This document shows positions 10,806 through 22,184 of a DNA stretch of 64,000 nt, one piece after another. The stretch is taken from the NCBI GenBank assembly GCA_047967505.1, contig CM106541.1; one strand, given 5' to 3'. The stretch's first letter is position 1. The number at the start of each line of letters is the position of its first letter. This DNA comes from Dipteris shenzhenensis (Eukaryota > Polypodiophyta > Polypodiopsida > Gleicheniales). Made by a program: the position numbers and the translations under genes. The notes beneath the pieces were generated by a model. It was not told where the DNA came from and did not search any database. It worked only from the letters and a program-made list of their open reading frames with translations.

Positions 10806-11090
10806 GTGGAAAATGGGGGGGGGGGCGGGCATTGCACGGCGGCTGACGGCTGGGAGGGGGGGTCTGTGAGGGGGTGGGGAGGGAGGTGGGGAGGGAGGGG
10901 TGGAGGGGGTGGTGGAGGGGGGGGGGGGGGGGGTGAGGGGGGGGGTGGAGGGGGGGTGGGAGGGGGGGGAATGGAGGGGGTGGTGGAAGGGGGGTTGGAG
11001 GAGGTGAGGGGGTGCTGGAGGGGGGTGGAATGGAGAGGGGATGGTGGAGGTGGTTGGAATGGAGAGGGGGTTGGAAAGGGGGGGCGGCCT
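10806..11090. repeat. Extreme G-rich tract, potential G-quadruplex region
   Basis: For about 285 bp the plus strand is nearly all G with scattered T and A, including a G run of about 20 at 10915-10933 and many GGG/GGGG runs. The complementary strand encodes only low-complexity proline. Many closely spaced G tracts could form quadruplexes. It lies upstream of the gypsy-like gag on that gene's strand. Confidence 0.9.
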
Positions 11091-11199
11091 CAAGCCTAGC
11101 CCTGGCAGCAGGATCCACTAAGTTGCCTGTGTTGGCGTTGGGGCTAAAACACATACCCTCCCATACATTGGAGCAACAGCTACTACAGGAGTGAACTAT

Positions 11200-13210
11200 G
11201 GGGCTCCAGGAGGGAGTAGGTCACTGGGCATCTGCATGGAGGTTCCTTACATTGGACGGTAAGGTGGAACTTGAGGTACATAACCGGTGAATATCAAGGT
11301 CACCTAGAAAGTCAAAAGTTCATAAGAATTCCCCCCTTGAGAGTCGCGTGCATTTTCTCGACTAGGGTCTTGTCCTGCGAAGTCCCTCATCCATGGGTCT
11401 TCGTCCTCCATCTGTTCCAAGTCCACGAAGGCCATGGGCCCTAAGTCCACAAAGGCGGTCTCAATCCCTATCTCTATGACTCAGGAGCTGGTTGTTGCTA
11501 GCCCCCCCTTCCCATGAACATACTGGCAAAGAGGTTCTCCATGTCTATTGAATCCGTTCAGCTCAATTGTCCAAACATGTTGGATATCGTGCCTCTTAAC
11601 CTGAGGCTACGGAAGGAGCAAGAGAGTTGGGTGGAGCCAAGCTAGTGTAGGGGGCTTTGGAAGACCTCGGACCTGGGGAGTCTTGCATTTTCTCATTCAA
11701 TCTCTCTGTCTCGTCGGAGCTAGAGGGGTCCTCCCATCGAGGCCCTAAAATAGAGTGAGAGCTAGGAACAAAGCTTTCGGTTTGGACCGATCCCAAACTG
11801 GGGCGAAAGGCGGGCTGGGTGTAGCTCGAAACACTGTCCTCGGACTCGAAATTAGTGCATAGCACCAATTTAATTTGACTACCAATTTTATAGCTATGCA
11901 CTAATTTAACTACCTATACTAAACAAAAAAGAACAAAAAACATCAACTTTGGGTGCATGAATGAGAAATTTCTTCAAGTTGGGTTGTCCACCCTCAAGAA
12001 CCATTTCAACATTGAGCTTCCATCTCCATTTTTAGGTGTTTTTGTTAGGATTTGATATCACACACACCTTAGCAATCTTCTAACTACCTTCCTATCACTT
12101 CAAAACACTAACAACCTAAAAAACAAGCTTCCCATGCTCAAAAATGCTTTCCAACAAAAAATGACAGTTTTTCACCTTTTTTCTGTCCAAACACACACTT
12201 TTTCACTCATCCCACTCCTACAACTCCACTAACAAAGCTCCAAGTTAAGCTTGGAACAATGTACAATGCATAAATGATGAGAAAGGCAAGTGCAATGCAA
12301 AAGCATACCTTGAACTTCCCAAGAGCAGTTCCAAAGATGTGTAGTCTCAACAGTGACTCACGTGTCTTGGGGATCTTGAAGAAATGCCAATGGAGCCTCC
12401 ACTCCAAGCTACTCCTTGCGAGAGCAATGTAAAACACGAGCTGTCAGCATGTGTCACTCAAGCGGCTCGCGGATTGTTGCAATGTGTTTCCAAGAGAGAA
12501 AGAGGGAGGGGGGAGAAGGGAAGAGGCATAGAACAATGAAGACCAAAGTCAACCATTTGGCCTTTTATACAAGTCACCTTTTGAAGGGAGGGCCAACCCT
12601 TTTCCTTTTTGCACTCTCCCCCTCTTTACATTCACAAGGCTCTTGGGCCCATAGAGTGCCAAGGCATCTTCTCTATCCTTTCCTTACCTCTTTCCATTGC
12701 AGCTCTTGTTGTCACGCTTCCCGGTGTGTCGAAAATAGCACTTGTGTTAACCATATAAGAGCACTTGGGACAATCTCAAAATTAGGAGGTACTCTTGCTA
12801 GGGCATTTGGGATAAACCTGACATTAGGAGGTGCTCCTTCGCGGGTCCCAAATAGCGCTTGTGTTAACCTCGCCCGTCCGAGTTCTAAGCCATTTGAGCT
12901 CAAAACCTGGATGTGAGGCTCAAAACCTAGAGTGGCAAGGTTCTTGAGCCATTTGCGGCTCAAAATTTATAAAGCCTATAACTATAACCCATAAAGCCTG
13001 TAACTATACTCCATCCATGGCTATGGCGGCCATTAAAGTAAATCATGAACCCTAATCACCTCTAATCACTCATTACTATGCATTTTGCGGTTGTACTGTG
13101 CAATCTGGGGTTGTGGCTGTTAACAGTCTCCTTAGTGGGGCAAGTGCTTGTGGCCAACCACGTCCTTGGCCATGGCCTAGTACATAGCCCCCTACTATTG
13201 TTTTCACAAG
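11200..13210. other. Unresolved repeat-derived DNA, no gene recognised
   Basis: Left of 11901, an open minus-strand stretch (11901-11596) probably belongs to the 5' region of the gypsy-like element. An imperfect 120-bp direct repeat sharing CTTGTGTTAACC occurs near 12735 and 12855. A 166-codon plus-strand frame at 12416-12916 has no recognisable domain. LTR boundaries could not be set. Confidence 0.4.
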
Positions 13211-13640
13211 GGTTTCATAGGATAGGTAAGGCACTTGGTGTGTGACTCCTTGTTAGTTTGTATCAGGAACATTAAAGATAAGGTTGCTTGGCAAACAGAG
13301 ATCCTACCCTAGGTAGAAGGAGGACTCAACATCATAGATCTGCAGATGCAAAGCAAACCCTTTTTGGGTGAGCTAATAGTGGGGGGTCTCACCCCAAGAT
13401 CAAAGCCCTCAAAGAGGACTTCTCAAGACCACCCCTTGCACAAGAGGTCAATTGCAATAGTCTCTTCTCAAAGGCCCCCCTTACTAGGAAGGGATCAATG
13501 CTCATGAGGAGCCTACATAGGGTTTGGTAGCAACTATTCTAGGGACTCAAACCCTCGATGTCATCAGGGGCTTGATTTCTAGCCCTTTTTAGCATCAAGA
13601 GGTTTAGGATTAGAAGGGGTTTGTGCTATGGTAGTCGATG
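13211..13640 (+). pseudogene. Remnant of a LINE-type reverse transcriptase C-terminal region
   Basis: Translation from 13265 gives a stretch ending in EGGLNIIDLQMQSKPFLGEL. It resembles the conserved post-RT region of plant LINE proteins, where a GGLG.I.DL..QN.AL-type motif is common. A stop falls after the first 15 codons, and further stops follow. Element C inserted about 400 bp downstream. Assignment rests on this one motif. Confidence 0.4.
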
Positions 13641-14032
13641 CACAGTGCCCAAGCAATTCTTTCGAAGCATGAAGTTGACTCCCTAGTGAGGTAGAGGCAC
13701 ACGCAAGAGCCCTCTCTCACCTTAGGAGGCAAACACATAGATGCTAGAGATAGATACTGCAATCCTCGAGTCTTGGTGGGTTGGTCCACAAAGAGCCTCA
13801 CCTCCCCCATGCTAGTATGGATAGTTTTCTAGGATAGGGGTGCCATTGAGAATTCAGTATTTGCACCAATCCCTCAGCTCCTTCCGCTCCATACAATATA
13901 GAGTAGGGCCAGGGGTTCTTCTCTAGCTAGAGCTAGATGGGGCCCTAGATTTTCTCAAGTGGCAACAAATTAGAGTAGTAGGCCATTTGGGCAAGAGCTA
14001 GAACATAGACCATGCATGACTCACTCTAGGAC

Positions 14033-14384
14033 TGTGAAGATAGTGGGAGAGAAGGAAGGAGTCTCACTTGCGGCTTTCTCACATACACAATGGGGGAATA
14101 CACACAAAGGTGGAGGCTAAAAATAGTTTTCCTCTTCTTAGTTGTGAAAGCCAAAAGAACTCTAGTACAAAGAAATAGAAGAACCCTATATGTGGGTGTC
14201 AAACCAAACTCAGCTAACTAAGGTGGCATACTAACTGAGCCACAAACTAGAGTACATAAGGATAGCTGTCATCTAGCTATTATTTATGGGCGGTGTACCA
14301 ACCGCATCTGCAGCTAACAAGTCGGTGACATAAATGCACAACGGTCACCCTGGCATATCACGAGTGGAGCTCGATATCTCAACA
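14033..14384 (-). repeat. 3' LTR of element C
   Basis: It matches 19222-19571, with about a dozen substitutions and a 2-bp length difference. Confidence 0.92.
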
Positions 14385-17300
14385 CTCCCCCTCGAGCTCA
14401 ATCCCAATTCCTGCACACCAAGAAGGTCTCTGAACTTGCGCAACTTCTCTATGCCTAATGCCTTCGTGAATATGTTAGCTACCTGATCCTCTGTGCTGAC
14501 ATAAACTAGATCAATAAGACCTAGTAAAACCTTCTCCCGCACATAGTGATAATGCACCTCAATGTGCTTTGTTCTAGCATGATAGACTGGGTTATTTGCC
14601 AAGTGTATACTGCTCATGTTGTCACAATAAATGACAACTGGCCCATTTGTAGACTAATGCATATCATAAAGTAGCTTATGCAACCAAGCTACCTCACATG
14701 CAGCCATTGCTGCACCCCTGTACTCAGCCTCTGTGCTCGACAAGGCAACTGTAGGCTGTTTCTTGCTGCTCCAAGTGATTGCAGCACTCCCAAAAGAGAA
14801 CATATATCCACTGGTAGATCGTCTATCAGAAATACTACCAGCCAATCAGCATCAGTGTATCCATGCAACTATATCTGAACCCCAGCCTCATAAAATAGTC
14901 CATACTGCAATGTGGACTTCACATACCTGAGTATGCGTCTAGCCGCATCCAAATGCGATTTCCTTGGAGCCTGCATAAACTAACTTACCAATCCAACAGC
15001 ATAGCTCAAATCTGGCCTGGTAATAGTCATATAAATCAAACTTCCTACTATGCGTCTGTACATAGTAGGGTCTTCCAGAAGCTCACCTGCATCTGCGCTC
15101 AGCTTCACATTCTGCTCCAAAGGAACTGAAATAGGCTTACAGCCTGTCATCCCATATTTGGACAGCATGTCCAATCCATACTGCCTCTGCAAGAGCCGTA
15201 TCTTACTTGGTGATCTAATCACCTCAATGCCCAAGAAATAACACAACTCTCCTAAATCCTTCATCTCAAACTTCTGCTTCAATAGCATTTTCACATGAAG
15301 GATATCTTCATCACTATCACCTGTGATGATCAAATCATCGACATAAATGACAAGCAGCATAATACCTTTCTCTATTTTTCTCACATAAAGTGAGAAATCT
15401 GCCTTGGAAATCTGAAAGCCAATAGTAACAAGATACTGTCCTATCTTGTCAGACCATGCTCTAGGTGCTTGCCATACAAGGCTTTCTTCAACCTGCAAAC
15501 AAACTCAGGATGAACAGCATGAACATAACCTGGTGGCTGCTCCATAAAGACCTCTTCTTGCAAATCACCATGCAAGAAGGCATTCTTTACATCCATCTAA
15601 TGTAAAGACCATCCCTTTGGTGCAGCCATAGCAATGACTGCTCTTACGGTTTCCATCCTTGCAACCGGACTGAATGTTCCTTCATAATCAATGCCATATG
15701 TCTGTGCATACCCCTTGACAACTAATCTTGCCTTGTATCTGTTCACAGAACCATCTGCATTGTGCTTCACCTTATAAATCCACTTACAGCCAATTGCATT
15801 CTGGTCTTTAGGTAAAGGCACCAATTCCCATGTAGCATTTGCTTCCAAGGCATCCATTTCTTCATCCATGGCTTTCTCCCATTTTTCTTTTCCCATGGCT
15901 TGCTCAAAAGAAGTGGGTTCTGGTTCGTGTATCACTTTGACCATATAGGCATAGTGAATGGCTGTAAATCCATCATATTTCAGCCTATCCACAAGATATC
16001 TAGCTCTAGTAGACCTATGCAAAATAGGCTCACTTCCAGGTGCTCTCAAAACATCCCTGGTCTTCCTTACTCCATGTGTAACAACAGAAGGAATACCCAA
16101 CTCATCATCAATGCTCTGTTCTGAGCCAGTGGATTCACCATCCACATAAGAGTGACCTGCATTCACATCAAACATGGGCTGATCTACCTTCTCTTTTCCT
16201 TTTCGTGATACCTGCGTACCACTATCTGCATTGCTTTGAGGCGATTCTCCTAATCTCAATCTGCCTGTCCATGGCGAAGTATGTGAACCACTGCTAGAGG
16301 ACACTACAGGTCCACTAATATTTTGTGATTGCTGCTGTGAATTCTGTGCAGCATTACCATTTTGTGCATCTACATCAATCATCACATTTACTGGTTTATA
16401 CCAGCTGCTCATCTCATCAAAAACAACCTCTCTGCTCACTATAAACTTACGAGTAGAAGGGTTATAGCATCTATACCCTTTTTGCTGCAGAGAATAACCA
16501 ATAAAGATGCACTTCTCAGCTTTTGGATCCAACTTGGACCTCAACTCATCTGGCACATGAACATAGGCAATGCAACCAAAAATTTTCATATGAGAAATAT
16601 CCGGTTTCCTACCAGTATACATCTCCTCTGGCGTCATGCCATGTATTGCTGCAGTGGGAGTCATGTTCATTATGTAAACTGCTGTAGCAACTGCTTCAGC
16701 CCAATAATAATCTGGTAGGTCTTTTTCATTTAGCATGGTCTGAGATACCTCTCCAATATGCCTATTTTTCCTTTCTGCAAGTCCATTTTACTGTGGGGTA
16801 TGACTGCATGAATATTGCTGCTTTATGCCATGCTCCTGCAGGAACCTTGCAAACTCATTTGAGAGGTACTCTCCCCCTCCATCTGACCTTAGTTTTGCAG
16901 GCTTGTTTCTTTTTCAACCATAGCTTTAAAAGCTTTGAAGTGCCCAAACACTTCACTTTTCTTTTTCATAAAATACACCCAAACTTTTCTACTGTAGTCA
17001 TCAATAAAAGTGACAAAATAATGATAGCCTCCAATAGATGTAGCTTTAGTAGTCCACACGTCAGAGTGAATTAATTCCAATGGCTTCTTACTCTCTTGAA
17101 CATGTCTAGGAAATGGTTTCCTTGCCTGTTTTCCAAATTGACAGGCTTCACATACCTTATGCATTTCTACAACCTTGAATTTAGGCAATCCTACAACAAT
17201 GTTTTGGGCTTGCATTGATTTAAGTCACTGTACATTAACATGACCAATGCGTTTATGCCAGATATCAATATTTGCAACTCTACACCAGTCCCATGTCCAA

Positions 17301-18696
17301 ACATTGCTGCACTCAATTCAGGCATGTCCGCATCCAACGTAAACATCCTACCCTTCTTCTTTCCTTTTGCTATCAAGCGACCGTTATTTTTCATATCCTC
17401 AACAAAGCATCCATGAGGATTAAATTTGACCTGCAAGCCCTGCTGAACCATTTGTCCAACAGAAACTAGGTTCTTGGTGATGTTCGGGACATGAAATACA
17501 TCAGACAAGTATTTCTTTTTCCCATCCTGCATAGACAAAGAAATTTTAACAATCTGCACAATAGGATGTGCAGTATCATCACCAGTCTCCACAAATCCTG
17601 GTCTTTCCATTTTCCTTGCATCCTGCATCCATTTTGCATGACCTGTCATGTGGTTTGACGCACCTGAGTCAACATACCACACATCATTTCTTTCTTCTAC
17701 ACTTGTCACAGAATTGGTCATGTGCTGGACCATAAATAGATGCTCATTTCTGTCATCACCCTGTCTACTGGAAGATGCATAATTGCCTTGCTGCAATTTT
17801 CCATTCATAATGTCATTCTGCTTTTTGTAGCAGTCTTTAGCCATATGACCCATTTTACCACAATAGCAGGATTCAACATTGCTGTTTGCATTTTGGCCTC
17901 TCTGCCATCCACCACGACCTCTTTGGCTCCCCCTGCCTCTAGAGTTACCATGTCCTCCTCCATAGGACTGGTTTTCTTGAGTTTGTTGCATATTCTGATT
18001 TCTACCACGGCCTCTAGATCGGCCTCCTCTACCTTTGCCTCTACCTCTTCCAGCATTTGAGTAGAAGACAGTTTCTTTTGAAGTTCCTCCTGAAGAAGAT
18101 GCATCACCATTTCTCTGCTCTTCAGAAATTAGAAGAGCAAACAACTCCTCAAAATCAGAAAATTTTTCATGGACGACAATGGATGTCCGGAACTGTGCAT
18201 AATCCTTTCCTAGACCATTCAAGGTCACAGAAACTAAATCATCATCTTCCATTGGTGACCCAATGGAAGCAATTGCATCTGCAATTTTCTTCACCTTCAT
18301 GTGGTAGTCATTGATGCTCATATTTTCTCTTTGCACATTGTGCAACTCCTGCTTGAGCTGCATTTTCCTAGCTTACGTATTTGTGCTGTACATTTTTGCC
18401 AAAGTATCCCATGCCTCCTTTGGCGTACTTGCATCCTGAATATGCACAATCATAGAATCTGAAATACTGATAGACAGCCAATACATAACTTTTCTCGCGC
18501 TCTCATGCCATCCTTTAAATGCCTGCATTTCCTGTTGATTGGGAACATTAGGAAGAACTGGTTCTTCTTCATTTCCTGTAATGAACTCCCAATAGCCTTT
18601 TCCCATAAGGAAATTCATCATTCTAAACTTCCATGCTTGGAAGTTGTTCTTGTCAAGCTTTTCAGTGACAATCTATGAAAGAGAATCAGACACCAT
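14345..18696 (-). pseudogene. Broken gag-pol polyprotein of copia element C
   Basis: Gag starts at the ATG at 18696 but meets a stop at codon 8 (18675-18673); a second stop is at 18375. Gag helices lie at 18680-18120, followed by an Arg/Gly-rich stretch. The zinc knuckle reads CYCGKMGHMAKDC, one residue short between its first two cysteines. The protease keeps D-S-G in VDSGASNHMTG (near 17670). A frameshift near 17290 precedes the integrase HHCC zinc region, whose CEACQFGKQ is near 17140. The integrase core has stops near 16890 and 16790. A 379-codon open stretch (16736-15597) covers the integrase end and the RT start. The RT palm keeps YVDDLIITGD (near 15340), and RNase H keeps SSTEAEY (near 14735). 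Confidence 0.9.
14385..14399 (-). other. Polypurine tract of element C
   Basis: GAGGGGGAG on the minus strand immediately precedes the 3' LTR. Confidence 0.8.
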
Positions 18697-19209
18697 TATA
18701 GAACACTGCAAAAAACACAGCTTCTGCCTCACACAGGCAAATCTGCAAAACTGACAAAAGTGGTATTTGACCACACAATCACTTCCTAGTGACGATTTTG
18801 CATGAACAGGCAATAAGGATGATTCTGTAACTTCCAATATCTCTGCGCACAGGCATACGATGCAATTTCTGCGACAACTTTTCACCGACCTGCAGAGCAG
18901 TGATCGCACAGCAAAAACAAGGCCTTTTTCTGAGTGCCTGTGAAGAACTTCTGCCTTTAAAACGGACCCCGAAATGGCCTCGAATCAGAAAAATAAAGTC
19001 ACCAAGGGCTTTGCCCCGTCCCGCAGCATATACTGCCCTCTCGCCACACCGCGAAGGGCGTCTCAATCTAAGACAGTGCACTCTTGCACTTCCGGCTGTG
19101 CTACCTGCAGAGATTTGCTCGCAAACTCGAAAAAGGAAAGTAACACTGGTCCTCTTACCAGGACACCGCGAGCTTGGTTTGCTTTCTTGAGCTCCTTACC
19201 ACGAACCAG
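18697..19209 (-). other. Leader of element C
   Basis: About 510 bp between primer-binding site and gag. No coding motif was seen. Confidence 0.6.
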
Positions 19210-19221
19210 GCTCTGATACCA
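19210..19221 (-). other. Primer-binding site (initiator Met tRNA) of element C
   Basis: TGGTATCAGAGC on the minus strand, directly beside the LTR. Confidence 0.85.
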
Positions 19222-19571
19222 TGTGAAGATAGTGGGAGAGAAGGAAGGAGTCTCACTTGCGGCTTTCACGTACACAATGGGGGAATACACACAAAGGTGG
19301 AGGTTGAAAACAGTTTTCCTCTTCTTAGTTATGAAAGCCAAAAGAACTCTAGTACAAAGAAATGGAAGAACCCTATATGTGGGTCTCAAACCAAACTCAG
19401 CTAACTAAGGTGGCATACTAACTGAGCCACAAACTAGAGTACATAAGGATAGCTGTCATCCAGCTATTATTCATGGGTGGTGTACCAACCGCATCTGCAG
19501 CTAACAAGTCGGTGACATAAATGCACAATGGTCACCCTAGCATATCACGAGTGGAGCTCGATATCTCAACA
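19222..19571 (-). repeat. 5' LTR of element C
   Basis: On the element's strand it begins TGTTGAGATATC and ends ATCTTCACA. The partner is at 14033-14384. Confidence 0.92.
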
Positions 19572-19576
19572 AGGAC

Positions 19577-21881
19577 AAGATGGGCCACCCCCTTTCATGA
19601 GGTATAGTGGAATTCAAGTGACTCGTTTTGGCTCTTCATAGTAGGGCACATGGAGAGGTGTGTTAAGATGGCCTCATATACAACACACATTGGTCATCAT
19701 CTTGAACTAGAGGCAATTGCAGGGACTCCTTCAAGAGCAACACTCGATAGATCAGCACATGCCCCAACCATTTCCAAGTTTTGGTCGTGATTGTGGCCTT
19801 TGGCCATGAAAGATCAATACTTCATCTAGATGGTGGCCCATGTAGGATTACCACTCGGCCTATGGTGGCTAGAGTAGATGCATGTTGATAGAGGTGCCAT
19901 CAATGTGCAGATCGCAACCTCAATCCCACATTGCGTATGGAGTTTCCCCACAGCATAGAGGATCTCACAAGGGGCCCTCCAGATCATGGCTAGGATGCAA
20001 CGGGACTTCACTTGGGGCATGGAAACCTGGTTGATGGAGGGGGGTCATGCCTTCTCGATTGACTTGGTGATACCTTCTAGGACAAATGTTATTCCAGATA
20101 GACATGAGTTCACCTTCTCAACAACATCTCTTATCCTCACCAAAGGACAGTATTTGGGAGACGATGTCCACCATCACAGCTTGGACCATCTGGGTCACAT
20201 GCTACTACAGCTCAGTGATGGAAGGCCACCAAGTTTCCTTGACAACCACCCTTGTTGCCATCTGGAAAATATCTACGCCTTGTGCATCATTTGGGAGCAA
20301 GGTATCATGGGATCTCGAACGATTGCTGAGAACCGAGCACATTTTTGTAAGGCTTCGCCTATAGGTGTCTTTTGTGTATTCACAGAGTGAGATATTAGAT
20401 GGACATATAGTCACCAATCATGGTTGCCGGCCCTATATCAAAGATATTCTAGCAGTGAGCTTAGTTCTTTGAAAACGGGCTGGTTGGCAACCAACATTTT
20501 TGCTTTCTCCTTTCTTCCTCGATCAACACCACATCAACTATTGATTTGCATGGTTGGTTTTTTTTTTAATATTAGAACATGGCACGAATGCTATACTTAT
20601 GCGTAGCATTACGTTGTTGAAAATATTGTTGATTTATTCAATCAAAATATAGATGGCCCGTGTGCATGGAGGCATCGTCGATTGAATGAACATTGATGTT
20701 CTTCTAATGATCTTCTTACTTCCTTTCCATTCAATGGAAAAACATGTCAAAGTGCTTCAAGCTCCACCTATCTTTAACATCAACATACTGAATTTCACCA
20801 TGTGGCATACATAGCTCAATCCACTTTGCTTTCCATTACATCACAATCCAAAGAAATCCATGTACTATAATTAGTCTTCCAAGGTCATCTCAAATCTTGT
20901 GCACAACTTGATACCTTGCCCCTAATTTGTCCTTATTAGCAACACATTTAAATCAATCTCCCTTCTAAACGGCCTCCTTAGCATACCAACCGAGGTAGAG
21001 GAGACTATCAAAACTTTGTCAAATATTCGCATACCCACATGCTCTTTGCTTTGTGGATGAAGTTTGATTTGAAGCAATGGACTAGTAGAGGACATAAACC
21101 ATCTCACACCCACGGCAAAAGTAAATTTCATGGATGCTTGACTATCCAACTACATCTTCACCCTAAATGCATCTATATCGAATGGATCAAAAAGAGGCCA
21201 CTTTGGACTATCAAAGGTAGGAAAAATGTGAAAGTAACAAGAAAAAAAATGAAGTTCCTTCTTTTCAAGAGAAAGCATAGGAAAGAGAGCAAGGAAGACC
21301 AACTTTGGTCAAAATAAATTTAGTTTTATTACTGGATTTACCCACAACCCTTCTATTTCACTCATCTAAAGTTGATTTTGAGTTTCTAACAACTATCCTA
21401 AAGGTTGAGGCTCATCTCGGGCATAACCCTTAGGCAACAATTGAAGCAGCCTCCTAATTTTGGAATTGAAAACCTACATTCTTAGGGGCACATTGTAAAT
21501 TCCAAGAAAATGCCAAATAGGAACCCCAATTGATGTTTTGTGGCTATTAGCAAATAGTAGTAGTGCAGATGAGGAAAATTAACCAAAGGAGTCGAGGTCA
21601 GTTAAGTTGATTTAGCAAGCAAAAATTAATCTCCAAAGTCTTCAACAGTTTTCCAAATCCTTCCGTTTCCCCACGAATAACTATGTTGCTTGCAACCTTA
21701 GTTGTCCGTAGCTTCTTAGCAACCTTCACCTTCTGTTTGTGTCCCTCTGCCATGTGCGCTCTCTCTCTCGCCCTGTGTCTCTTTCATAACCTCACCCACC
21801 TGCAAGAGCAATGATCAATGTCCAAAAGCCATCAGTTGCCTCAAAAGTACGCTTCCTTTTCCTAGCGCCGCGCAAGTAGAT
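19577..21881. other. Spacer between elements C and D, no gene recognised
   Basis: No domain, LTR pair or RNA gene was recognised on either strand. A 134-codon plus-strand frame (19986-20390) has no known motif. It is probably old transposon DNA into which both C and D inserted. Confidence 0.4.
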
Positions 21882-22086
21882 TGAAAGGGAAGAAGGAGGG
21901 AGAAGTACGACAGGGAGAGAGAGAGAGGGAGAGGAGTGACACTCAAAATGCGGGTGTGAAGTGATGAGCCACACCACAAACTCTTTAGTTTTATTAGGAT
22001 TAGGTTTTTCACCCTATGACTGTCTTAAGAGAGTCATAGGTGTCATATCTTTAATAAAGGGGTGGCAATGTGCCTTTACCCCAACA
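21882..22086 (-). repeat. 3' LTR of element D
   Basis: Copy of 27904-28103 with small indels. One change (CTTAAGAGAGTC) breaks the palindrome seen in the other LTR. Confidence 0.92.
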
Positions 22087-22101
22087 ACCTCCCACCTAAA
22101 G
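22087..22101 (-). other. Polypurine tract of element D
   Basis: GGTGGGAGG on the minus strand just before the 3' LTR. Confidence 0.75.
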
Positions 22102-22184
22102 GCCAATGTGCCTAAAGGGGAGAAAAGAATAAAATTACAACAATATACAGTTACTGTATACAAGACCATAAAATAAGAATGGTC

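Larger units (their letters stand above)
14033..19571 (-). mobile_element. Ty1/copia LTR retrotransposon C, full length, inactive
   Basis: LTRs at 14033-14384 (352 bp) and 19222-19571 (350 bp) are flanked by the perfect target duplication AGGAC (14028-14032 and 19572-19576). The primer-binding site abuts the 5' LTR and the polypurine tract abuts the 3' LTR. The interior keeps the order gag, protease, integrase, reverse transcriptase, RNase H. The LTRs differ at roughly a dozen bases plus one small indel, so C is clearly older than B. Several stops and shifts make it non-autonomous. Confidence 0.93.

Noticed and set aside
10774-11154. Proline-rich open frames of 97-126 codons
   Set aside because: They are the complement of the G-rich tract; low-complexity coding by chance, with no domain.
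12416-12916. 166-codon plus-strand frame
   Set aside because: No domain or codon signal, includes direct repeats, and lies in repeat debris.
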